Shown here: in pieces, positions 1-5,999 of the stretch
Numbering within the stretch: position 1 is the first letter of the stretch
How the letters are laid out: every line of letters starts with the position of its first letter
Source of the DNA: CAYOBW01 sp964402115
GTDB taxonomy: Bacteria > Verrucomicrobiota > Kiritimatiellia > UBA8416 > CAYOBW01
DNA length: 10,621 nt
Assembly: GCA_964402115.1 (NCBI GenBank)
Contig: CAYOBW010000252.1
Location: 1-10,621, forward strand
Reading direction: 5' to 3'
Program-made: the position numbers and the translations under genes
Notes under the pieces: model-generated
Told to the model about the DNA's origin: nothing
The model's database searches: none
The model's input: only the letters and a program-made list of their open reading frames with translations

Positions 1-2
1 CC

Positions 3-278
3 GGGGAGAGCAACACGGTGGCGAATGTGATCGCCTTGGGCGAGGCGATCAAGGGGACCCTGATCGCCCAATCCTGCTACCTCGACGGGGACCTGCGGCT
101 GCGTAACTGCAACGGGAAGGGCGGGGGCACGACCCTGCAGTTCGCCTCGGGCGCCGCAGTCAGCACGACAGCCACGGGCTTCAACTTCGGCGGCGGCAAT
201 CTCACGAACGCCGTTTTCTGCGGGACGGTGCCTGCGCGCGGGGATATCGGCATGGGAATTTACACCAACACGCCTTGA
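3..278 (+). CDS. C-terminal end of an unrecognised protein (5' truncated by the window)
   Basis: The frame is open from the first complete codon at base 3 to a TGA at 276-278, giving about 91 residues. A GTG at 18 is not preferred as a start, because the frame continues upstream out of the window. The sequence is rich in Gly, Thr, Asn and Ala with short alternating polar and hydrophobic stretches, and has cysteines in YLDGDLRLRNC and TNAVFCG. This suggests a beta-rich extracellular or repeat protein end, but I recognise no family. The next gene starts 13 bases after the stop, so it is probably the first visible member of the exported-protein operon. Confidence 0.6.
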   Translation, partial: GESNTVANVIALGEAIKGTLIAQSCYLDGDLRLRNCNGKGGGTTLQFASGAAVSTTATGFNFGGGNLTNAVFCGTVPARGDIGMGIYTNTP

Positions 279-291
279 GGGAGGAACGGTC

Positions 292-783
292 ATGCTGCGA
301 CGTACAATCATGTTGCTGACGCTGGTGGCGGTGGGGGTGGGGGTGGGCGTGGCGGTGGCGCAGGACGCGGCGCGCACGCAGACGGCTGTGGACGCGTTGA
401 GCGCGGAGTTGAGCAGCCGCATGGCGGTTCTGCAGCGCAGTCCCGCCGTCCAGGCGCTGGTGGCCGCCGTGGACCGTGCGCGGGCGGAGTACGAAGCCGC
501 TGAACGCAACTTGCCAGGCATGGCTGCACTCGATGCGCAAATGCAGGCGCTAATGAACCAATTGCACGCCGTGCAGGCGCAGCGGGCGGACCTGCTGCGA
601 AAGCATGAGCCCGAACTGAGCGTGAAACGGGCCGTAGTGGAGGAGGCGGAGGCGGCGCAGTCGGCGGCGCTTTTCGGTGTCGCGCGCGTCAAGGAACTGC
701 TGGCCGGGCGCCAGGAGTTGGTGCGGCAACTCGAAGCCGCCCAACCCGCGCCGGCGCCGCAGCCGGCTGAGGTTGCGCCGTGA
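292..783 (+). CDS. Small secreted coiled-coil protein
   Basis: This is a 163-residue protein of unknown function. Residues 1-23 form a signal peptide: a basic start (MLRR), a long Val/Gly/Ala hydrophobic stretch, and a likely cut after AVA before QD. Residues ~28-150 are rich in Ala, Leu, Glu, Gln and Arg with heptad-like spacing, and are predicted to be helical coiled coil in two arms separated around LPGMAAL (74-80). The last 12 residues are a Pro/Ala tail. The architecture recalls periplasmic coiled-coil proteins such as the OmpH/Skp type, but no specific motif supports that name. The start is supported by GGGAGG at 279-284, seven bases upstream. The stop overlaps the next gene's GTG start (GTGA), suggesting translational coupling. 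Confidence 0.85.
   Translation: MLRRTIMLLTLVAVGVGVGVAVAQDAARTQTAVDALSAELSSRMAVLQRSPAVQALVAAVDRARAEYEAAERNLPGMAALDAQMQALMNQLHAVQAQRADLLRKHEPELSVKRAVVEEAEAAQSAALFGVARVKELLAGRQELVRQLEAAQPAPAPQPAEVAP
325..360 (+). repeat. Six tandem GTGGSN hexamers inside a signal peptide
   Basis: Twelve codons (V12-A23 of the 292-783 gene) are built from six imperfect copies of a GTGG(G/C)N hexamer, including the runs GTGGGG GTGGGG. They encode alternating Val and Gly/Ala and form most of the hydrophobic core of the signal peptide. Gain or loss of a whole unit would change the core by two residues; slippage in a G run would shift the frame. Whether the length varies cannot be seen from one sequence. Confidence 0.7.
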
Positions 784-3779
784 CGCGCCGTCGGGCGATC
801 CGTTTTTCGCTCGCCGCCGCCCTCGGACTGGCGGTGGCGGAGCCCCAGCCGGCGCGGGCGGCGGGTTACCCCGCGTGGTGGACCAACCGGCAGGTCGTGG
901 TCTCCACAAGCGCCACCAACGACTACTTTGCCGCCAACCTCGGGCAGCTCAAGTGGTTCGCCACGAACGCCTGCGACGAACTGGAGGCGAACCTGCCGGG
1001 CGGCGCCGGCGCAACCGTCTGGGCGCTCGTGCGAGGATTCGGGCGCGGCGGCAACCGCGTCGCGGTCAATCTGGGTCAGCTCAAGACGGTCGCGGCGCCG
1101 TTCTACGCCCGAATCATCGCCGAACGCTACGCCACGGCCTACCCCTGGACGGAAACGACGGCCGACGACGCCAACCACGCCCCCGTCAACCTCGGCCAGT
1201 TGAAACGCGTCTTCGCCTTCGACCTCACCATGGACACCGACAGCGACGGCTTACCGGATATGTGGGAGACGGCGAACGGGCTGAATCGGCTGGACGACGC
1301 GGACGGAATCGGGGACGATGATCAGGACGGGTTGTCGAACGCCGCGGAATACGCGGCGCGGACGAATCCGCAGAACCCCGACACGGACGCCGATGGCCTG
1401 CCGGACGGCGAGGAGTCCACTTGGGGTGCGAATCTGTTGCTGGCGGATACCGACGGGGACGGCTTGGGCGACGGATGGGAAGTGGCGTGGGGTTGCATGC
1501 CGACGAATCCGTTCGACAACGAGGATTGCGACCACGACGGTATGCCGGACCAATGGGAAGGGGGGTGTCAGTTGGATCCGTACGACCCATCCGATGCCGC
1601 ACTGGACCCCGACGGGGACGGTTTGCGGAACGTCGAGGAAGCGTGGGCCGGCACCGATCCCCACGAAAGCGACTCAGACCAAGATGGCATTCCGGACGTG
1701 ACGGCGGCTTGGTCCGGCCGTTGTACCCTCGCCCTGACGGCCTCTCCCGACGAAGACGACGACGGCATGTGCGACCGCTGGGAAGCCGCGCAGGGTTTCA
1801 GCCCGTCGAGCGCCGCCGACGCGACGCAGGATGCCGACCAGGATGGGCTGCAGAACCGGCAGGAGTTCGTTGCCGGTACGGACGCTTGGGCGGACACCGG
1901 AGACGACGACTGGGATGGGCTGAGCAATGACGCGGAAGCGTACTACGGCACGGACCCGAATGCCTCAACGACCTGGGTTCTGGACCACGACGACGAAACG
2001 CCGCACGACTGGACGGAATTGGACGATACCACGGTCGTTGTCCTCAATCTCAATTCGTGGCCCCAGCAGCGCCAGGACTTCGACTGCGACGGCTTGTCGA
2101 ACGCCGCGGAGGTGCGATTCGGCACCGACCTGTTGCGTCGCGACACGGACGGCGACGGCAAGACCGACGGTGAAGAGGCCAACGGCGAACTGCCCAGCGA
2201 TCCCGCCGACCCGCTGGACGAAGGCGACGGCAGCAACTGCCTGCCGTTGTATCTGTGGGTGGGCGCATACAGCGCGTACACCGATCAGCGATACGTGCTG
2301 CGCGTCGAGCGGGCCGACAACGGACCGTCCGTGCAGCACCAATCCGCCGCCACCCTCTACGGCTTGGAAGAACGCCGCTACGCCTTGCGCAAGGGCTGCA
2401 CTTATCAGGTCGCCGTGGCCATGGTGTATCCCGAGCAATCGGGCGACTTCAACTACAACGCCACGATCAGCGAGATCTCCGGTTGCCACTGGAAACAGCC
2501 GACGGACTACCTTGGGCTCCCCTCGTGCCTGCTGACCTACAGCCACGACTTGCTGGGCGAGCAGTATGGAACCGGCGCTGACCCCGAAGTCCGGGGTAAG
2601 GAGACGCTGATCGTCCCGCATCTCGAGCTGCATGCCCAGGCAGGCTACGTGCACCACGGCTTCGACCCGCCGAATCGCAAAGCCCCTGAATCCGACCCGG
2701 CGACGGAACCCTACTGGGCGAGCGTCGTCCAGGGCGGCAAGAACGAGATCGTTAAGGTGCAGCTCAGTCACGACGAGCTGGTGGGGCATGTCACGTGTTC
2801 CCGTGTGGGCGCGAACGCCAATGCCATTGCTGTTCAGCCTGCGACGTGCAACGCGCGCACCACGCCGCTGATGATCGAGGCACCCGCAGGCCAGGGACCC
2901 GACATTCTGGATGCGACCGTGGAATTCGTGTGGTGGCGCGGACAGGAGGCGAAAGTCCTCGCCACCTTGAAGGTCATGGTCCTGCCCGCCTGGACCGTGC
3001 CGGTTGGCATCTACACACTGCGCGATCTCGATTCCGGCCACACGACGGTGCAAAACGCGCCGAACGGCGACGATTGCATCACGGTGTGCAACGATGTCTT
3101 CAAACAGGCCGGAGTGAGCTTCAATTTGGCGGCCTTCGAGAACAAGACATGGCCGTACGATACGCGTGGGATTGTAGAGTTGGGGTCAGACGTGTCGTGG
3201 TACAGCACAGGCGCGTACCCGCGAGAAGGGGATGGCGTGATGTCGAGAAGCGAGACATACGCGTTCATCCGCGGGGATCCTCCGCAGCACCCTCCGGCTG
3301 GCTCTACCGCGTTCGGCAGTCCGCTGCCCCCGCTGAGTATCGCCATCGTCAATGCCGGCGCAGTACCATACGCCAACGACGGACCGCCCTATGTGCGGGG
3401 AGCGTCCGGTGGGAACGGTATTCCCGGCATCGTGTTCGCCAGGAACCTAGTCACGGCCGAACATCTTAAGCTGGCGGTGGCACATGAATTTGGCCATGTC
3501 CTTGGACTCTCGACCGCCGAGGAGGATGGAGGACATGACGTACCACCGTATGCCGAGGCCGTGGAGAACGACGTGCCGTTGGGTCAGGCGGGAACGAAGC
3601 CAGGTCCCGCCTATGACGGTGGGTCGTGTGGTACCGAGCACGTGGAGCAGCCCGAGAGAGCCATCATGGCGTCGGGTTCCCCGGCGAACGACCGCCGGTT
3701 GCCCTGGCTGCACGGGCGCTGGATGCGGCAGGAGGATTGGAAGAAGGCGAACCTGGCGGCACGAGGGCTGCAACAATGA
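780..3779 (+). CDS. Secreted NLGQLK / TSP3-repeat protein with C-terminal metzincin-like protease domain
   Basis: This is a 999-residue exported protein. Residues 1-27 are a signal peptide (TRRRAIRF, hydrophobic stretch, cut near ARA before AG). The arginine cluster is only loosely Tat-like. NLGQLK occurs at 53-58, 97-102 and 137-142, one per ~40-residue unit; I recall this repeat as common at the start of exported PVC-bacterial proteins. Residues ~152-463 carry about twelve DxDxDGxxD/N units (for example DTDSDGLPD, DTDGDGLGD) like thrombospondin type 3 calcium repeats. Residues ~485-735 look beta-rich and are unassigned. From ~739 a protease-like domain carries HEFGHVLGL (902-910) and a Met-turn-like AIMASG (961-966, Met963). 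This suits a calcium-stabilised surface or secreted zinc protease. The usual third ligand of HExxHxxGxxH is Thr912; His919 or Asp920 may replace it. The GTG start overlaps the preceding stop and has GAGG at 769-772. Confidence 0.92.
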   Translation: MTRRRAIRFSLAAALGLAVAEPQPARAAGYPAWWTNRQVVVSTSATNDYFAANLGQLKWFATNACDELEANLPGGAGATVWALVRGFGRGGNRVAVNLGQLKTVAAPFYARIIAERYATAYPWTETTADDANHAPVNLGQLKRVFAFDLTMDTDSDGLPDMWETANGLNRLDDADGIGDDDQDGLSNAAEYAARTNPQNPDTDADGLPDGEESTWGANLLLADTDGDGLGDGWEVAWGCMPTNPFDNEDCDHDGMPDQWEGGCQLDPYDPSDAALDPDGDGLRNVEEAWAGTDPHESDSDQDGIPDVTAAWSGRCTLALTASPDEDDDGMCDRWEAAQGFSPSSAADATQDADQDGLQNRQEFVAGTDAWADTGDDDWDGLSNDAEAYYGTDPNASTTWVLDHDDETPHDWTELDDTTVVVLNLNSWPQQRQDFDCDGLSNAAEVRFGTDLLRRDTDGDGKTDGEEANGELPSDPADPLDEGDGSNCLPLYLWVGAYSAYTDQRYVLRVERADNGPSVQHQSAATLYGLEERRYALRKGCTYQVAVAMVYPEQSGDFNYNATISEISGCHWKQPTDYLGLPSCLLTYSHDLLGEQYGTGADPEVRGKETLIVPHLELHAQAGYVHHGFDPPNRKAPESDPATEPYWASVVQGGKNEIVKVQLSHDELVGHVTCSRVGANANAIAVQPATCNARTTPLMIEAPAGQGPDILDATVEFVWWRGQEAKVLATLKVMVLPAWTVPVGIYTLRDLDSGHTTVQNAPNGDDCITVCNDVFKQAGVSFNLAAFENKTWPYDTRGIVELGSDVSWYSTGAYPREGDGVMSRSETYAFIRGDPPQHPPAGSTAFGSPLPPLSIAIVNAGAVPYANDGPPYVRGASGGNGIPGIVFARNLVTAEHLKLAVAHEFGHVLGLSTAEEDGGHDVPPYAEAVENDVPLGQAGTKPGPAYDGGSCGTEHVEQPERAIMASGSPANDRRLPWLHGRWMRQEDWKKANLAARGLQQ
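3763..3767 (+). promoter_or_regulatory. Ribosome binding site that decides the 3776 start
   Basis: GAGGG lies eight bases before the ATG at 3776. The reading frame is open further upstream to 3626, but that part overlaps the protease gene in another frame. The 3776 start gives a clean signal peptide and an ATGA overlap, so it is preferred. Confidence 0.6.
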
Positions 3780-4663
3780 AGGCGTCAAAGCTCGCGCTGG
3801 CTCTCGTGCTTACTGCTTCGGTCCTCTCCGCCGAGACGCGCCCGTTCAACGACTTTGCTTACAGCGCGGCGTTGCGCATCCAGAATCGGCGTACTTGGGA
3901 GATCACGACCAACGATTTGCCCGAGGGACGAGCGGATGATGTTCTTTACGTTCTACGCCGCGAGAACTCCATCCCCGAACTCCTCCGCCTCAAAGACCAA
4001 GTGACAATTGACAAGCGCATGGCGCAGTTCATCGCGGCGCGCGGTCAGGGCAGAATGCTGCGTCGTTGGCTCAAGGAGAGCTGTTCGCCGTGGATGCTGG
4101 AGCGACTCGCGCCGTTGCTTTACGAAGAAGACGTGCCCCATCGTCGTCCGGGGGAGGATGACGACTTGGGCGACATGGGATACTCGATGACAGTGGCCGC
4201 GATCATGGCGAATATTGTCGCGACGTCGCGGGAGTTCCCGGAGGAGGTGAGAAAGGCCGCCGCAGGCATACCCGGTCTTGCCAGCAACTACAACTCTGAG
4301 TTGATAACCGTCATGCGGCGGTGGTGGGAGACGAACGGCGCGCATGTGCGTGCGGAGCAGTATGACAAAGTCACGTCCCCCATCTATACGCCGGCGCAAT
4401 ACGACTGGCCTGCGGTGGCGCCCGCCGTTGTCCGCCCGAAGCCCGAACCACCCCCACCGTCGGCGCCGTCAACCAATCCCCCCGCCGCGCGGCCGGTTGT
4501 CCCACCCGCCCCTCCGCCCCCGTCCAACACGCAGGCAAGCGCGGCATGCTCGCTAACTCCTGTCCCGCCCCCGCCTGCCCGTCGCCGCTGGCCCGTCGCG
4601 GCTCTGACCGCCCTCGTGCTTCTCGGCGCGGGCTTCGCCCTCACCAGGCCGCGTTGGCGGTGA
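3776..4663 (+). CDS. Exported protein with proline-rich linker and C-terminal membrane anchor
   Basis: This 295-residue protein is not recognised as a family. Residues 1-19 are a signal peptide (MKASKLALAL, cut near LSA before ETR). Residues ~22-205 are a mostly helical, charged domain with several Trp and Arg residues, such as RRWLKE and RRWWETN; short helical-repeat packing is possible but unproven. Residues ~211-268 are a proline-rich linker. Residues ~272-289 form a hydrophobic helix followed by the basic tail TRPRWR. Signal peptide, stalk, helix and basic tail together resemble surface proteins anchored or sorted by their C-terminus, but there is no LPxTG or clear PEP-CTERM motif. The start overlaps the protease gene's stop by four bases, so a joint role at the cell surface is likely. 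The next 626 bases contain no intact gene, so this may end the operon, though I found no clear terminator. Confidence 0.85.
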   Translation: MKASKLALALVLTASVLSAETRPFNDFAYSAALRIQNRRTWEITTNDLPEGRADDVLYVLRRENSIPELLRLKDQVTIDKRMAQFIAARGQGRMLRRWLKESCSPWMLERLAPLLYEEDVPHRRPGEDDDLGDMGYSMTVAAIMANIVATSREFPEEVRKAAAGIPGLASNYNSELITVMRRWWETNGAHVRAEQYDKVTSPIYTPAQYDWPAVAPAVVRPKPEPPPPSAPSTNPPAARPVVPPAPPPPSNTQASAACSLTPVPPPPARRRWPVAALTALVLLGAGFALTRPRWR

Positions 4664-4762
4664 CCGTGCTTGGCCAGCTGTCCCCCGGTGGTGGAGACGC
4701 GCGGGGCGGGTGCTGTCACCTACCTCTGGGCACGCACCGATGAAGGAACGGACGCAGTGAAG

Positions 4763-4778
4763 CATCAGGGACGTTCTG
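4763..4778 (+). repeat. Left-end repeat, copy 1
   Basis: CATCAGGGACGTTCTG is identical to the sequence at 4913-4928, exactly 150 bases downstream. Its core GGGACGTTCT is the reverse complement of 5264-5273. Confidence 0.8.
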
Positions 4779-4909
4779 AAAGCGCCGATAAAACCGGTGG
4801 AGGATAGAGAATGAAATAGTCTTACAATGAAGGCGTAGCGCGCCACATTGGCCCCGAGTCAAGCCTCGACGCCCCGTGAGGGGGTGGGGAAGCGTTGACA
4901 GGGGAAAGG

Positions 4910-4942
4910 TCACATCAGGGACGTTCTGGGTAAGTGATGTGA
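4910..4942 (+). repeat. Left-end repeat copy 2 inside a perfect hairpin
   Basis: TCACATCA (4910-4917) pairs perfectly with TGATGTGA (4935-4942) around a 17-base loop. The loop contains GGGACGTTCT, and the second 16-base repeat copy (4913-4928) spans the left arm and loop. Hairpins at the ends are what Y1 (HUH) transposases recognise in IS200/IS605 elements, so this is a plausible transposase-recognised end. Confidence 0.6.
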
Positions 4943-4998
4943 GAGCAACCACTAATGAGGTAATTGACACACAGTCGGGGCTCGGACAGGGTCTTGAC

Positions 4999-5125
4999 AT
5001 GCCAAGCCGGGCGGGGCTATCAACGGGCGGTGTGCTATCATGTGCTCAATCGCGGGGTCAAGCGGCAGGCGGTTTTCGCTGACGAGGATGATCTGGCCTG
5101 CTTTGCGTCGAAGATGCCGTGGTGA
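4999..5125 (+). pseudogene. Fragment of a RAYT-type Y1 (IS200/IS605-like) transposase
   Basis: In the frame starting at 5018 the sequence reads YQRAVCYHVLNRGVKRQ, then AVFADEDDLACFASKM, then stops at TGA 5123-5125. The YHVLNRGxxRQxxFxDxxD pattern is the characteristic N-terminus of REP-associated tyrosine transposases. A plausible original ATG lies at 4999 (MPSRAG), but it is in a different frame, so a frameshift near 5015 separates start from body. Only about 40 residues remain. The catalytic HUH histidines and the tyrosine, which lie further along in intact proteins, are absent, so the fragment cannot be active. Confidence 0.75.
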
Positions 5126-5263
5126 GGGCGGTTGCGGGTGAATGGGCGACCGGCGTCCGCTCCGTTGACGTGAGCCTGAAGATGGAGCGTGGCCGCTATC
5201 GGGTCAAACGTGGCAAACCTGTGCGAATTACATCACAAGTGCCTTGTGTACAGACTGATACAT

Positions 5264-5280
5264 AGAACGTCCCCGATTCC
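5264..5280 (+). repeat. Right-end inverted repeat of the mobile element
   Basis: AGAACGTCCC (5264-5273) is the exact reverse complement of the GGGACGTTCT core at 4768-4777 and 4918-4927. It continues with CGATTCC. It ends about ten bases before the ATG of the small gene at 5290, so the element's right edge abuts, and probably truncated, that gene. Confidence 0.65.
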
Positions 5281-5289
5281 CTCCCGCTG

Positions 5290-5559
5290 ATGCACGAACC
5301 TCTGCACGATCCGTGGATGTTCGGTTCGGGGCACAACGAGCACGGTACGAACCCATCTATCCCAACAAAGTGGTCAGATCTTCTCCGAACAGCCGTTCTG
5401 GATGCTATTTATCTTGCTGAGTTAACGCCCGTGGAACCATATTGTTGCGTTCGCAACGAGAAGCAGATCAGAACGAATTGGGGCAACATCCTTTGCGTGT
5501 GCGATGCACCGGAATCCATGTTCAGTGGCTACGACGCCTATGACCAGTTCATAAGATGA
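5290..5559 (+). CDS. Small protein of unknown function, possibly a truncated toxin tip
   Basis: The gene encodes 89 residues with no signal peptide or membrane segment. It contains Trp, His and Cys residues (FGSGHNEHG at 11-19, YCCV at 51-54, CVC at 69-71) and no motif I recognise. No convincing ribosome binding site precedes the ATG, and the frame closes upstream at a TAG (5263-5265) inside the mobile-element end. This suggests that the original 5' end was lost. Its stop overlaps the ATG of the next gene (ATGA). By position, before a small membrane-anchored gene and next to RHS cassettes, it may be the remaining end of an RHS C-terminal toxin whose core was removed. GC is about 47% in a 60-base sample (5401-5460), well below the RHS core. 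It could also be an intact small gene or spurious. Confidence 0.5.
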   Translation: MHEPLHDPWMFGSGHNEHGTNPSIPTKWSDLLRTAVLDAIYLAELTPVEPYCCVRNEKQIRTNWGNILCVCDAPESMFSGYDAYDQFIR

Positions 5560-5999
5560 AACGTATTCCATGGCAGATCAGGGCGCTGCTGGAGGTGCTT
5601 GTGCTGGGCGCCGTACTTTGCGCGTGGTGGCAGACCTTTCTGCCATTTGATGATACACAGGCAGCGATGATCAAACACGAAATGAGGCAGCTGCGCACCA
5701 TCATGATGCTGATTGGCGACGAAGAACGCGTCGGATGGTTGTGCGAGCACGGATTCACACTGTGGTCGTCCAACTCGACGGCATGCATCTACGGCGGCAA
5801 GGGAAGCGACAACATCCCCCTGTTTGTGCACATTGCGAGTTCCTCTGATATGCGCGAGGCGTCATCTAAGTGCAAGACGGACATCCTGTGTCTCGCTTGG
5901 GATGGGCATAGTCGCACGCTCTTGGAGATGTCCGTTCGCAAGGATGCACGTGTATCGACGAATCTCATTGCCCGTCTGCTGAAGGAGCAACTGAGGTGA
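5556..5999 (+). CDS. Small inner-membrane-anchored protein, candidate partner (immunity) of a lost toxin
   Basis: This is a 147-residue protein. A short basic start is followed by a hydrophobic helix at about residues 9-29 (ALLEVLVLGAVLCAWW), either a membrane anchor or an uncleaved signal. A ~115-residue soluble domain follows, with three cysteines in its middle part (WLCEHG, ACIYGG, SKCKTDILC region). No family is recognised. It overlaps the preceding gene by four bases (ATGA), and its own stop overlaps the GTG of the first RHS gene (GTGA), so all three are probably co-translated. A small membrane-tethered protein directly after a putative toxin end and before the next RHS cassette sits where immunity genes lie in such arrays. 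That role is inferred from position alone. Confidence 0.7.
   Translation: MKRIPWQIRALLEVLVLGAVLCAWWQTFLPFDDTQAAMIKHEMRQLRTIMMLIGDEERVGWLCEHGFTLWSSNSTACIYGGKGSDNIPLFVHIASSSDMREASSKCKTDILCLAWDGHSRTLLEMSVRKDARVSTNLIARLLKEQLR

Larger units (their letters stand above)
4763..5276 (+). mobile_element. Decayed RAYT / IS200-IS605-like element filling the gene-free gap
   Basis: The gap between the genes ending at 4663 and starting at 5290 holds a transposase remnant (4999-5125) flanked by matching ends. GGGACGTTCT occurs at 4768-4777 and again at 4918-4927, and its reverse complement AGAACGTCCC lies at 5264-5273. I recall ends of this GGGACGTTCT type beside REP-associated tyrosine transposases. The true boundaries are uncertain, since the left end could be either copy. 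Bases 4664-4762 and 5126-5260 show nothing assignable; the latter is open in one frame to a TAG at 5263 but matches nothing I recognise. The element could move only with a transposase supplied in trans. Confidence 0.6.

Noticed and set aside
1965..3053. A 362-codon open frame on the minus strand
   Set aside because: It lies wholly within the protease gene, whose signal peptide, repeats and HEFGH motif are on the + strand. Long antisense frames are expected in GC-rich genes.
3626..3775. Longer upstream start for the membrane-anchored protein
   Set aside because: The extra ~50 residues overlap the end of the protease gene and would bury the signal peptide. The ATG at 3776 has GAGGG upstream and an ATGA overlap.
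4664..4762. Terminator after the exported-protein operon
   Set aside because: There are GC-rich runs but no stable hairpin followed by a T run that I could find.
4895..5023. Promoters suggested by three TTGACA hexamers (4895, 4964, 4994)
   Set aside because: None has a good -10 box at the right distance; the best is TATCAA 18 bases after the third, which is weak. Not called.
4876..5082. A 68-codon frame across the mobile-element remnant
   Set aside because: Its sequence has no protein-like features, and another frame there reads as transposase.
5126..5265. C-terminal part of the transposase
   Set aside because: One frame is open (MERGRYRVKRGKP) but contains no recognisable Y1 motif, so it was not added to the pseudogene.
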